The position numbers and the translations under genes are program-made. Under the pieces are notes generated by a model that was given only the letters and a program-made list of their open reading frames with translations, searched no databases and was not told the origin of the DNA. A DNA stretch of 43,163 nucleotides from Nemertoderma westbladi (lineage: Eukaryota > Xenacoelomorpha > Nemertodermatida > Nemertodermatidae), in assembly GCA_032718475.1 (NCBI GenBank), contig JAUCBJ010002965.1, positions 1 through 43,163 on the forward strand. Reading direction: 5' to 3'. Positions 1 through 11,239 of this stretch are shown one piece after another (position 1 is the first letter of the stretch; each line of letters opens with the position of its first letter).

Positions 1-957
1 TACGGACGATGTAGACACCGAAAGGGAAATGGTTTTATTTAAATATCATGCCCAGCGGAGTCGAAACGATAAATCGAGAATAGAACACGAGAACCCTATT
101 CGAAATTAACTCGAAGGATAGAACGTGGAAGAAGGTTGATGCGGACAAATAAAGGAGAACCACTGGAGAAGAGACATGGGTTAATGTCCAGGGTCCATAA
201 TGTGAATAGTTTTCCCCGGGGCATGGGTGCTCGCGGGTGGTCTCCTTCGGGAGGCTGTAACTTTCTCTTCCTTCATCGTTTTCCTGTAATTATTGTGATC
301 AGTGTCACAATTAAAAGGCAGGAATGAATGATGATGTGACGGAAAACACATCCATTGTGGTATCTTATGGATACTATCGTATATCCTCCCTCCTCTCTAC
401 TCCTCTTACCCTCTTATATGTTGTTACTAAAGATACGACATATTTCATCCCACCTTCTCTTCCCAACGTGCTCGGAGCTTCGGGAAACGAATACTAAACC
501 TCCCATCCCTTACTGTTCATCTGGATGCTAATATTGGTGTCCGCACCTCCTGTCCATGTCATATTCTGTTGATATTTATGATATCAACTTCCACCCTCTC
601 GTTCTTGATTAGATAATCAACCACTTCCTAATTTCCTCAAGTCCACAACCGTGAAACAAGGACTGAAAGGACACGCGGATAGTTTGTGAACAACTGGTAC
701 CATTATGTGTCATAAATCTGGTTGTTCACCTCCCTTAATGATTGGGGATATAAATCTTATGTAGAACAACTGAGGCAAACATATCTTTGAGCTGGTGTTT
801 ACCTCATCACACTGGGGGATAAATTCGGTTGGGGATAGTACTCGAATGTTACAATCCTCCCACTGAGATCTTATTTCTGAATATTTCAGAATGCAAAATA
901 GTTTTTCCTCTGCTCTACCATCGCTGTCGGAGAACATATTAGGCATACAATGGGAAT
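1..957. other. Intergenic DNA, no gene seen
   Basis: I see no convincing coding region, RNA gene or repeat array here. The short open frames on both strands lack recognisable domains, and the frames at 710-1221 on the minus strand overlap the better frame of the plus-strand gene starting at 958. The stretch directly before 958 may hold the promoter and leader of that gene, but no clear TATA element stands out. Confidence 0.5.
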
Positions 958-2759
958 ATGGAGAACATTCCATACCCTTTCGTTGATACTCAGCTGATTG
1001 CTCCTTGGGCCGAAGGCCGAGGTTTCTTTCGCACTATGTATGCCAATACTCCCAGCGGCATTACTAAAGTACAACGGACATCCATCGGACATCTTGCCTT
1101 TCAAGAATATGGTTGGAATTTCAAAGTTGGAAATCCTATAAATTACCAGGAGACGTATATGGATACGTATACGTATACGTATATGGAGATCATTACTCTC
1201 GTTTATATTTTGATGGACCATTAACTGCGCCTGGTGCCGTATATAGCTTTATGAGTGTTCCCCTTCGCCCTTCCTTAGCTATATACACGATCTTTGAAAA
1301 CGCAGCACTTGCCGGTTGGCTAGCCGATGTGTGCAGTCGTACCATACGCGCTCATCCCTTAATACTTGGAACTAAACTCGCCAAGTTAGACGAACACAAT
1401 AAGTTCATACGTTTCGAATGTTTCCGGCGCTTTCTGACTCCGTTCCGTAACGTCGATAGTCAGTTCAAGGACCGCGCGCTGACCAAGCTCAGTCTTAGAG
1501 ACTCAGCTGCGGAGAAACTGAGTAGCGCTGGATTTGCCGTCTTTCAAGACGTTTGTATACAGAACCTACATTCATCCGTTATACAAAGACCCCGAATATC
1601 TACAGGTTATTCTGTCGTGGAAATACAGACAGTGGGTCCACTTACGGAAACCGACGCACCCACTTCGTCTATGCAGCTGGAGGATGAACCAGTATGCTTG
1701 GAATCAGAAGCGATTCAACCTACGGCTTCCCGGAGCAGTGACAATGATTATGTCATAGAGTGGTATCAAGGTCCACAGCGTCTCACAGCCTACGATTATC
1801 GACACGCCAACTACGTTTCTCGAAAACGTTGTCGATTATGTGCATCGAGAGACCACTTCACTCCTCTAGACTCGAGCGTACCTTGTTCCTATTTCCTCGA
1901 ACAACCGATGATGGAAATATATTGTGCTTATTGCCGGCTTAATAACTCTCATATATTTGCCGTCTGCCCACAATTTATGACTCAATGTCACTACTGTCAA
2001 TTTAAAGGACATGAAAGTTACAATTGTCCCTTTAATCGCGATTTAGAGAGCGTAGACGAGATGATCACCCTGCGATACATCCGAGCTTGGGAAGCGAACG
2101 CCGATTTACATTGCGAATCCCGACATCGCTATTACCCTGGACGAGCTTACGAGGGAGTTTACGCGTTCCATCCTTATCTATTCGCGTCGATTGAACAGAA
2201 AACACGCGTACCAAGTTACGAGTTAATGAAGCGTGTTGGTGAGTGTATTTCCACCAAGTTTGTCAGGAAATACCTTAGAAACGTTAACCCTAATGATATA
2301 ACCACATATCACCTGATCAATTTTATCCGTCAGGACCCGGAGTATGGCGACATCTTTGTGAACTCGCATCCTGAACTACAGGAAATATCTCGGCGACCAT
2401 ATGAATATCGAACCCGAGAACGCGAGCTGGAGAGAACCATTAAACCGAGAAAGTTCCTCACTACTCACGGTCCACCCACCGCTAGTGTCCAGACGACCCG
2501 TCAAGGACCCGTAGGAGCTGCTGTCCTGAGACGCGCTCTAAAGGCCGTTAGACCTCACTCCACTGAGGTTGATATTAATCAACCAGGTACTTCGACCGGC
2601 GGGTATACCGATCGTAACCCTGCACCTTCTGATGCAATTATATTGCACCCTTCGCCTAGGAGCTACAGCCCTCCTCGTAAAGTGGCTCGCCCCAAAGAGA
2701 AAATGACTCTTGCTAGCTTTAAAAAACTGCGTAAACGCCGTCCGCGCAAGAAAGACTAA
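958..2759 (+). pseudogene. Zinc-knuckle (CCHC) protein of unknown function, split by a frameshift
   Basis: Two overlapping frames look like one broken gene. The first starts at ATG 958 and stops at 1224. The second is open from before 1113 (no ATG there; the track start is TTG) to the TAA at 2757-2759. They trade places at a TACGTA-type repeat around 1153-1190. Counted in the second frame, there are three Cys/His clusters near residues 240, 270 and 291: a CxxC cluster with a following His and Cys, a CX2CX5HX4C, and a classic zinc knuckle CX2CX4HX4C. The C-terminus, about residues 520-548, is strongly basic and could bind nucleic acid. A nucleic-acid-binding or Gag-like role is inference. No reverse transcriptase, integrase or LTR is visible nearby, so it could be a solitary retroelement Gag, an endogenous viral relic or an unrelated host gene. 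I do not recognise the family. Confidence 0.5.
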
Positions 2760-4790
2760 CTGTTTAGAGTATTTTTATATTTTAGAAACTGTGATTTTGT
2801 ATATTTTATAGACTTAAATCCCATTTTCTGGGAGCGGTGTAAAAGCTTTTGTGGGATAACTGATTCGTTTGCCTTGTTGGCCAGTTCCCCCCCGGTCGCT
2901 AGAATACTCTAAAGGGGATCTATAGCTAAAATAGTGCAAGCTACCAGCTTATTGGCTGATTTGCTGTACGCAGGTATCTGGGCTCTGTTTAATCGGCCAA
3001 CCAGCCTAGGAAGGTTGCGTCATAGCCTTGTTTTTGTATCTCCCAATAGAATTTGAGTTAGCCTTGATTTTGACATATCACAGAGCTACTGAACTGAAAT
3101 TTTCCTATCTCACTGCTCTTTCTCTGTGTTGAACGGGAGCTTCGTGGAATAAGGGTAGTTGGTATCCTCGTATAGAGTAGTAGTCACGAGTTTTTCAAAG
3201 CCACGAAAGAACGGCTTGTAGTGTTTTGTGCTTTCTGCTTTTTAGCTTAACACTAGTAGGTTTAATTATAAGGACATATATCCTTTATCTGCTGACACAC
3301 GGCACACACGGCTTTTAATAACTGACGTATAACTGCTGAAACTGCTAAAATTACCTGCTCAATCGATACTGTATACTGCTATTTGTTGTCGGTTATTCAT
3401 TATATTTGTTGATGAATTATTATATTGGAATAACGAGAAATAACCCCGAAAACCCAATATTCTTGATATACCGAAGGTAAGAGAGAAAGGTTACCAATAA
3501 CGATTGTGACTTATGTTAAAGTGGTTTGAAGTGAATCTAATGTTATTTGATAGACCCTACATGAGTCAGTCTGTGTTCCTTTTATATGTGACTAAAATCA
3601 GTGAAGATTGGCAGATTAGTGTGCAGTATTGTGCAGCATTGTGTATGAGTGAGTCTGTTAAAGAAGCAATTCCTAAAGAATGCGCCATATATGTGAATTA
3701 TAATTAAGCCATATCGTTGTGAGTAGTTTAAGTCATAACTCTGTTTATATAAATAAAGCGCCACGTCCTAAAGGAACTGTTAATATTCCCTAAGGTGAAT
3801 AATATTGTCAGAGATTATATAATACTATCAGTCGAATAATACATTAGGCTTACATAGCAATAAAATTAAACCGTCGAACCCAATCTCCCGGGAATATCCA
3901 GCGGGTGAATGATCGCGCACAGATTGGTTTCGACTAGTGTAGTGAATCAAATACTTGTCATAGGCTAAAAGGCGATTTAATATCTAGAAGACATCTTAAT
4001 TTGGCGGATTAAACTGCCAAAGGTCTGAAAGCGCGAACAACAATATCTGTTTATACAGGTAGTATTGGAATTCTACATGTTGGCTAAGGTAAACTTAATT
4101 TGGTATTCTGTATTGTACAGTATAACACAATTGGGATAATTTAAAACAAACAATAAGAGCATAGTGAAACAGATGCAATAAAAACATAACAAAACAATAT
4201 ATTAATTTAAAAAGCTAAAAAATTCGGGCATAACAAATACATGAAACTAAAAAATAATCAAATTAACGAGGAAAATTATAACGATCGTGATTATAGAAGT
4301 CTATTTAAATTTCAATAAGGAAGTAAATCGTGATCTTTAACTTTCCGAGTAAAAACTAATTTGTTTATCGCGTTCACTTCGTTGGCTAGGGACGTTTCAT
4401 ATGGGGACCACCCGGTGTTCGTGAGTAACACGAACAAGAGTTCGTGCACTTTTGCAAACGAGATTGCTGGTTGAAGAGCTTGCGATGGTCGGTGGCCTCT
4501 GAGGCAAAAAAAATCAGCACTATTTAAATAAGCACTATCACCAATAATGGAATACGTCATGAATAGGCGTAATAGTCCATTCACTGATTTTAAAATTAAT
4601 AATAAAAATATTTGTTAACTAGTTTCATTTTTGACATATCTTTAGATCGAAAATAATACGGCGTAATTCAAATTGTTCAAAGTTTCAAAAGGCAGCAATT
4701 CTATCTACATAACATTTTGGTTCTAAATTACAGCGTTTGTAAATACGACGTGTAAATAAATACCTTTGCTCTCGTTCAATTAAATCAATA
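2760..4790. other. Intergenic DNA, no gene seen
   Basis: AT-rich sequence after the zinc-knuckle gene. Its short frames (3513-3707 and 4312-4584) have no recognisable domain and biased, low-complexity composition. I see no tandem array or RNA gene. Confidence 0.5.
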
Positions 4791-4797
4791 CTGTTAC

Positions 4798-5196
4798 CTA
4801 CGTGAAAAGCAGCAGACCACACAGACACAGGTGTACAGTATTCAATAATAATTGGTTGTATTTATATGGAATAAGTAAAGCAGAAACATTACTTGCACTT
4901 GCACAAAAACATTTGAAAATAATATTAATCATTTTCAATGCCTTTGCTGCGTGCTCTTTGAATTTTTCAAAAAAGAGGTTGGAGCACATAGTTATACCAA
5001 GGTCATCTCTGCAATACTCTTTTGAAGGCAACGTTTTAAGGCAAAAACTGTAACTTAAACCTTTTCTATCAGCTGAACCGATGTAAAGTACATTCAATCT
5101 TTGAGCAGCAATTGCTAATTTCCATCTATCACCCCCAACGTTCCAAACTCGATAGAGCACTAGACAGGTAGTTGTTACTCTGGGAATTTCTAACAT
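4798..5196 (-). CDS. Unrecognised 132-codon open frame
   Basis: An ATG at 5196 on the minus strand opens a 132-codon frame. Its first 80 residues have a fairly ordinary protein-like composition, for example VWNVGGDRWKLAIAAQRL, and then it becomes Cys/Leu rich towards the stop. It could be one exon of a longer gene or a chance frame; possible splice signals inside it are not decisive. No domain is recognised, and no function is proposed. Confidence 0.2.
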   Translation of the reverse strand: MLEIPRVTTTCLVLYRVWNVGGDRWKLAIAAQRLNVLYIGSADRKGLSYSFCLKTLPSKEYCRDDLGITMCSNLFFEKFKEHAAKALKMINIIFKCFCASASNVSALLIPYKYNQLLLNTVHLCLCGLLLFT

Positions 5197-5789
5197 GTTG
5201 CTTTACAGTTTGCAGTTCACTAATATTTCCGGAGCTTAGAATGCGGTTTTCCATAGTGCATGCCGCTCTAAATGTGGATGGGAAACAGCTTTAGCGCACT
5301 TTTTGCATTCTCTTTCGCCATTTATAGTGTGCCGACGACGCCACAACTATTTCTTTTTGCGATGTAAAATTCGAACAAAGTAAGGGAAAACTTTATTTTT
5401 AGCACCTGTACGAAAACATTTAAAAGTAAGATATATACTGTATTATGAGCGCACCAGAGCACCAGAGCGTGCGGCACTAAAAACATTTCAGGAATTATTC
5501 ACTATACACATTCATCAAATTTAGAGATCCATTCTCGGATATCTAAGTAAACTGCCAAATCACGATAATCTGCATTTTTTAAATCATAAAAACCAATATT
5601 TTCATCTGTATTTTAAGTATTTAGTACGATTAGAAAATATTAAATTAAACTCAACAGGAAATGGGCATAAGCCATTTGGCAGGTTCGTAACCCGGATGTT
5701 AATAAAAAAAATAATGCTGTATCCTGAGTCAGGCAACATATTGCATATTGGCATTTTAATTCTAGTGTAGTGTAGTTTGTAGTTGGGGT

Positions 5790-5860
5790 GTACAGATGTA
5801 CCGGTACCGTACCAGTACTCCTGTACTCCAGTACCGGTACTGCGGTATAGATGACAAAAA
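5790..5860. repeat. Cluster of ACCGGTA/GTACC palindromes
   Basis: About 60 bases made of overlapping GTACCGGTACC and AGTACTCC-type palindromic words, about 180 bases before the EF-hand gene. Related words recur at 11461-11472, 28250-28262, 28345-28360, 42120-42138 and 42768-42782. It may be a decayed transposon end or simply a favoured simple sequence of this genome. No regulatory role can be shown. Confidence 0.4.
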
Positions 5861-6036
5861 TATTTATCAAAAATATATTACTTTACCGGTAGGTCTGTTT
5901 TATATGATTATATTCCATATTCTCCAGTTTCAGCTTTGACAATACTGCAACTTCAACAGGTAATCTGATTAAATACTAAAATAGGCCTACATAATACAGT
6001 AGGTAATAAAAATATAAAATAATATAATAGTTCAAA

Positions 6037-6612
6037 ATGTCCGAGACCAGCGAACTGGCGTCTAAATTAGCACACCGTACAGCCGTGAACGAAGGCGAGA
6101 AAGCACCTAAGATGGTTGCCAGAACAAACATCTACACAGAATTCCCCGAGTTATCGAGAAAACAAATAAAAGAGTACGAGAAAAAGTTTCTATGCTACGA
6201 TGAAGATGGCAACGGGGTTATAGACATGAATGAACTCACCCACATGATGGAGAAATTGGGCGCCCCGCAGACCTACATATCGTTGAAGGCAATGATAGCA
6301 GAAGTAGATGAGGATGGCGACAACGCGATTAATTTCCGGGAGTTCCTTCTTATCTTTAAGAAGGCGGCCGCCGGGGAACTGATAGCCACCGGGCTGACGC
6401 GATTAGCCGAGTTGTCCGAGGTGGACGTCTCAGAAGTCGGAGTCGGAGGGGCGGCGAACTTCTTCGAAGATAAAATCCGTCGGCAAAGCGAAGATAATTC
6501 CTTTCTGGGGGAGATAAAAAAGGAACAGGAGGAAAAACGTTTAGAGTTGATAGAGAAAGCTAAACGCAAACAGGCCTTTATGGATAAAGCGTCTGCGTTT
6601 AAGACGACCTAA
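6037..6612 (+). CDS. EFHD2: EF-hand domain protein of the EFHD1/EFHD2 (swiprosin) family, single exon
   Basis: A complete 191-residue protein from ATG 6037 (context TCAAAATGT) to TAA 6612. Swiprosins bind calcium and F-actin in the cytoplasm and regulate actin dynamics and signalling. The N-terminus has the family SELASKL motif. EF-hand loop 1 spans residues 55-66 (DEDGNGVIDMNE, all calcium ligands present). Loop 2 spans residues 91-102 (DEDGDNAINFRE, with Asn instead of Gly at loop position 6). The signature FREFLLIFKKAAAGEL follows at 100-115, and a Lys/Glu-rich coiled coil fills roughly 150-191. Length is close to animal family members. Vertebrate homologues have several exons, whereas here the whole protein is one open frame, so it may be a retrogene, although no poly(A) tract or flanking duplication is visible. 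A possible AATAAA lies near 6735. It could equally be called EFHD1. Confidence 0.88.
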   Translation: MSETSELASKLAHRTAVNEGEKAPKMVARTNIYTEFPELSRKQIKEYEKKFLCYDEDGNGVIDMNELTHMMEKLGAPQTYISLKAMIAEVDEDGDNAINFREFLLIFKKAAAGELIATGLTRLAELSEVDVSEVGVGGAANFFEDKIRRQSEDNSFLGEIKKEQEEKRLELIEKAKRKQAFMDKASAFKTT

Positions 6613-8090
6613 TGTCCGTGAATCTTCAGTTGTCTTGTCGCCACTCGATCAGTAGCTTCCCTTTTCCCTTGCGTATTCAATTATTTTTTAAATTTTTTTT
6701 GTCCGGGGACAAAGATTTTGGTGAGTCTGTCTGCAATAAATGCGCTTAATTGTTTGAAACCACGCACATCCGCCTTCGAGCCACTGTGGCTGCTACAAAG
6801 GACACTATGAAGAAAGCAACGCATTCAATTGCAGACCGATGTGCTACGTGCCCCTCGGACTGTAGTAGTTCGGCTACTGTCTGTCTGTATGTCTGTCTTT
6901 TACCCACAATAGTGTATTAATTGCATTAATTAATTTAATGGCTATTAACGAGTATTATATATAAATATCGTGTTGTGTTAATTGCTTTATTTATGTCGAG
7001 ATTATTATTTATTTTTAGTTACGTTCCTTCGCAGTTAACTATCTATAACTATAACTTATTGTATTTAACATTAAACTGCTTGTATAACTCTCTAGGGTTA
7101 ACGAATCATTAAAATAATATATTGTGTAATATGTGTATAATTCATGGCCCGTTAAACAACGTAAATTGAAATAGTTCGGTAGAACCCTGAGTATTTATTG
7201 TGCTTACATCATCTCATTACTTATTTAATTGTGAATATTGATCCTGAATAATGTTCATCTTCCTTATTATAGGGTTGCTTGTAATTTATTGTGCCTTTTA
7301 TTAAATATTTAAAGGCCCATAATTTACGTAATTGTTGTCCCCCATTATCTAATAAACAGTAACTATTAGGTATCGAAACGGGTGGAACTAAAAACAATTT
7401 ACTGAGTAGCAAATAGGATAATTAATTGTTTAGTGAATCGAAAAATGTGTTACAGTAGTCCTATATAACGTATTTTGTTTTGTGCTCGTTATAATTCATT
7501 TATATACCTTAATAATTATTAATTACGACTCAGTTATCACCAGTTGTAGCTTCCGTCCGTAAATTAAATTTACTGATCAGGTTATTTGTGTAGCAAATGT
7601 AACTATATGTATTTTGTATTGTAATTCTTACTTACCATTTCCTCTTGCCAAAATCCACCATTCTTTAATAATTTATATTTCATTTCGCTTCAATGTTACA
7701 CAATTCAATTGGTTCTTTGTAAACAATTTAATTTGTATTTCAATAAGAAATAAAACGTGACCCATTTAATTAAAGATTTCATCATATTATATTGCTAATA
7801 ATCTATTATTTAAGAAATGGGGGGCGGGGGTGGGGTTACTTTCTCCTCCTGGAAGATATATGATCATAAAAAATCAACTTGTGGTGATTTTATACAAAAA
7901 GAAGCAAAGCATCCCCCTCCCAACTTCGGACTTCCAAATTTACTAACGAAAAAAGGTAACATTATTATTATTAATTATATTATTATAGTTAATTATACAG
8001 TAATAATATTTTAAAGTTAACACTCATCCCAAATTGCTGGGGGTAATTTATAGCCGAATATGGGCATCACGCTTCATCTACATTTTAAGG
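6613..8090. other. EF-hand gene 3' flank and AT-rich intergenic DNA
   Basis: Probable 3' untranslated sequence follows the EF-hand stop codon. Candidate AATAAA polyadenylation signals are near 6735 and 7750. Beyond that the DNA is very AT-rich with short meaningless frames. No RNA gene or array is seen. Confidence 0.45.
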
Positions 8091-8093
8091 TCT

Positions 8094-8113
8094 GCCCCCC
8101 CCCCCCCCCCCCC
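8094..8113. repeat. Poly(C) tract of about 20 bases
   Basis: An uninterrupted run of about 20 C in otherwise AT-rich DNA. It is one of at least six long G/C homopolymers in the window (also about 13124-13145, 32142-32151, 33920-33938, 34462-34476 and 40004-40028). Confidence 0.9.
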
Positions 8114-8619
8114 AAAGATGAGCCTGTTTAAGAAGAATAACGTTTCCCAATTCCGAGTATTTGCGATATTCTGAAAGATTAATAAATTGTCTCATTTATT
8201 CAACGCAATCTGATGTCAAAAATTCAAGTATTTTCGTAAATTTAAAGAAAAACATTCAAAAATCGAGAATGTCCGTAACGTCCGACACCGTGGAATTGCC
8301 CTTATAGCACCGTAATGGGATGGGTGAGGAGACGGATCTCCTTTGCCATAATTCGTGGTGCCTCTCACTGTCCAAGAGGCTCTTGGGTGAAGTGGCGCAG
8401 TGGGCTGGGGCTCGAGGATGGGGCTGGTCTCCCATACGCCAATGGTTAGACTCAGCAAAATATGTAATTTGCATTGAGCCTTATACTTACTATACCGTAT
8501 AGGGCTACAGTACATTATTCTTATCTCAATTGGTGTGTTTATACGGTAGTCCCGTATAAGTTTCGTTTAATTAATAAATTATATTAAATTTATTAACATA
8601 CTGTTAATTGTTTGTTCTG

Positions 8620-8770
8620 TTCAAAAGCAAGCAAGCAAACAGTCGGCCGAAGCCGGAGGCGACCCGAAGGCTCCTCTTTCGATAGCTGGTACCCGAGGGT
8701 AGGGGTGGGCGCTACTCCTATCCCAAGATTTGCTCCCAGTTATTTAACTGGTACTCATTTGTCCTGATAA
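8620..8770. other. GC-rich segment, possible retroelement tail
   Basis: A GC-rich block lies in AT-rich DNA after a GCAAGCAAGCAA microsatellite, with words such as GGTACCCGAGGGTAGGGG and TTTAACTGGTACTCATTTG. Composition and compactness suggest the 3' end of a retroelement, but no coding sequence accompanies it and the family is not recognised. Confidence 0.25.
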
Positions 8771-9189
8771 GAAATTTAAAAGTGTAGTATGTTTTATTTA
8801 GTGTGCATTAAAATACATATTAATATATAGACCAAAGTTAATAGTTTAATATTAAAAAATAAAACAGTGATTAAATACAATAAGTAATTGTTCTAGGAAA
8901 AAAAATAATAATTACATGAATAATTATGACGATAAAATAATAGAGTTATTAGAGAGATTAATTAATTTAAAGTGAAAAACAATGTAAAGTAATTCAACTA
9001 CTGTAATACTGTATACCGCAATGAAGTAAATGAAGCAACAATGTTGGATCCAATAACGAGTTTAAAGAAAACAGGTAGAATGTGGGAACGTGCAATACAA
9101 TAACATATCAAGAGAAATAACAAAAAATAAGTTATGTAAAGAAGGGGGGCTTTAATGGTGAAGATTATTATGGGGGCCCAGATCTGGAA

Positions 9190-10950
9190 TAAGCCGCGGG
9201 TCATCAATAGAAGATGGTGGCATAGCTTGAAGAGATCTATGTCCTCTCAGACATATGCCTGCTGATCTCACCAGACTAAATGAGATCCTGCAACGCAGCC
9301 AGTGCGATACAGCTGCATAAGTGGAGCCTCTCTTCTCCGAAAGGAGACCTGCCAGGTGTGCCATGAAACGGCTGCACTCTGGCCCTGCTGCACCACCAGT
9401 CGAAAACACTAAAGCGGTAAAGGAGGCGCGCTCGACATTTATAATTCTATCATTGTAGGACCGACGCTTCTCCCCTTCGTGGCTCTTAAGAATAGAGTCT
9501 ATAGGAGAGGAGAGAAATGATGTTGCATTCGGGTAAAATACACGAACATCGAAAAAAGATTTGGAGAAGCGTCCCCAAAACTCCATTGCCGAAATATCCA
9601 GACGAGCTTCACTGGATGTGTTAGCTGAACCTGGGAATAGGACCTCACCCGTTATGGGTTGCAGTTTTGGCTCCAATGCTACATCCGTACACACCTCATG
9701 CAAGAGATTGGCCAGCAGATCGCGAACTTCATTGTGGCGTAATGCGTTAAAGCCGCATTTCTTGCAGGATAGAGCATGGTCGGGTGTAAAAGAGGCAGAA
9801 CAGACACAGGAGGATGGCATGCCAAATATAGGGAGATTGTATCTTAGAGCGATTGCATCTCGAAAATTGGATTTGTTTGGGCAAAACCTTCACACTCTAA
9901 TGGAAGAGCGGTCAACCACGATGAAGTGCCCGGGCGCGATGCATGGTCAAGAGCACGTGCCATTAGTGGATCACAAGAGTCCTTGATGATGGCTGCTTTG
10001 GTGTTCCAAAGCTGTATAGTTCTGGTTCGAACTACCGAAGTTATGGCTTTCTGAGCCTCTGAAGATGAGTGTTCAAGGAACATACTTTGTTTCTGTATAC
10101 ATGTTTTGTGCTGTTTAGTTACAGCACAAGAGTTGTCAAATTGAAGAGCCGCAGAAGAAATAGGATTTGTAATCCCGAGACCACCATAGCGCACTGGCAG
10201 ATCTAGTATGTCCCTAAGGCCTGAATCGCAAATGGAACCCAGTATAGATGGGACCAGTTTCTTGTAGATTGAATCTTCAAGTGGACCAAAGAGACCCTCA
10301 TCACCTTTGTACTGTAGCAGCGTTGGAAGAATGTCCATCTAGAACTTAGGCCATGCGTAAACGCGGCAGAGGCAGCATGTGGTTCGGTTTCAGCTATTTC
10401 TGCCAGCTTCTCAATCTGATCACACCAACCTGCAATCTTAGTCTTAGCAAACATTGAAGAGAAAACTTGTGTTCCTATGACCCTTCCTAGAAGGCGCTGG
10501 CCCTGGTCTGTAATTTGCACCCTCACTTCCTTAAATATCTCCTCTGCTGCTTCCATTAAACCTGGTTTTACTATAAGCCAAGACTTTTGTGCCTTAGGGT
10601 GATACCCATAAGCAGGTCCATGTCGAGAGATATAGTCCCACCACGCCCGAAGCTCCAACAACTTACCAATACCATTTGCATCATCTGCATACCAAACTGA
10701 TTTAGCCTTGGTTGGATGGTGATGTATCAGTAGGGTCACTGAAATACCATACCAGGGAAATGCAGCTGGGTCGCCCTGCGTTGTACCTTCCAAAGATTCT
10801 AACTCAATTGTGCCACAAAATAGTCGAATCCTCTTCCGGTATGTGTTTATCAGGTATGTTGATAAAGCTGGACACAAAATTCTTACATTATGTAAGGCCA
10901 TTGATCTGTTCAGGAGGCTGAACGCATTTGTAGCATCTATCAGGTAGGCC
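9190..10950 (-). mobile_element. Dead reverse transcriptase element with CCHC and restriction-like endonuclease end (R2-superclade-like)
   Basis: A 5'-truncated retroelement coding strand broken into three frames. The first piece (about 10950-10310) starts at RT motif A (DATNAFSLLNR) and has the EGTTQGDP motif and the catalytic YADD of motif C (WYADDANG), followed by a thumb-like region. The second piece (about 10338-9850) has LPVRYGGLGI. The third (about 9850-9190) has a Cys/His cluster CXCX7HX3C and a pattern RLDI with FFDVRV 16 residues on, which resembles the PD-(D/E)XK nuclease of site-specific LINEs. That nuclease assignment is inference. Frames change near 10310-10330 and near 9850, so no complete protein can be made. 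The family recurs widely in marine invertebrate genomes as far as I recall. An alternative is a different RT family with an unrelated C-terminus. Confidence 0.75.
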
Positions 10951-11166
10951 TATATCTATATATTTATATTTTACTTTGTTTGTCAAATTATAGAGCATTA
11001 ATACACTATATACAGGTTTGATTTGGTGAGTCTGGCAATATTATTTCATCCAAAATTTGATAATATTAATTAATATTATGATAATAATAATAATGAAAAT
11101 ACCGATTAAAAAAACATAAAACATCATCATACGCTTTTAACAAAAATTTGTCATAAACAACTAAAT

Positions 11167-11238
11167 TGCCTGGACCCGGATTCGAGCCGGGGTTTTTGCG
11201 GCCACAACGCAAAGTACTAACCACTATACTATCCAGGC
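11167..11238 (-). tRNA. tRNA-His: tRNA-His, anticodon GTG
   Basis: The 72-base minus-strand sequence folds into a standard cloverleaf. The acceptor stem GCCTGGA pairs fully with TCCAGGC. The D arm starts TAGTATAGTGGTTAGTA, and the anticodon stem TTGCG/CGCAA flanks the loop TTGTGGC with anticodon GTG. The T stem CCCGG/CCGGG is perfect, and the discriminator base is A at 11167. The internal A-box is good. The B-box reads GGCTCGAATCC, so the nearly invariant T54 is replaced by C. A TTTTT run about 25 bases past the 3' end could end transcription. It is probably a real gene, but the C54 change leaves room for a slightly decayed copy. Confidence 0.88.
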
Positions 11239-11239
11239 C

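Noticed and set aside
886-1221. 111-codon minus-strand frame
   Set aside because: Antisense to the plus-strand zinc-knuckle gene. Its IRIRIRIHIR part is the TACGTA repeat.
6613-6800. Poly(A) tail proving the EF-hand gene is a retrocopy
   Set aside because: Only short A/T runs occur, and no flanking duplication. The retrogene idea rests on the lack of introns alone.
9561-9986. 141-codon plus-strand frame
   Set aside because: Antisense to the RT element C-terminus, which has recognisable motifs on the minus strand.
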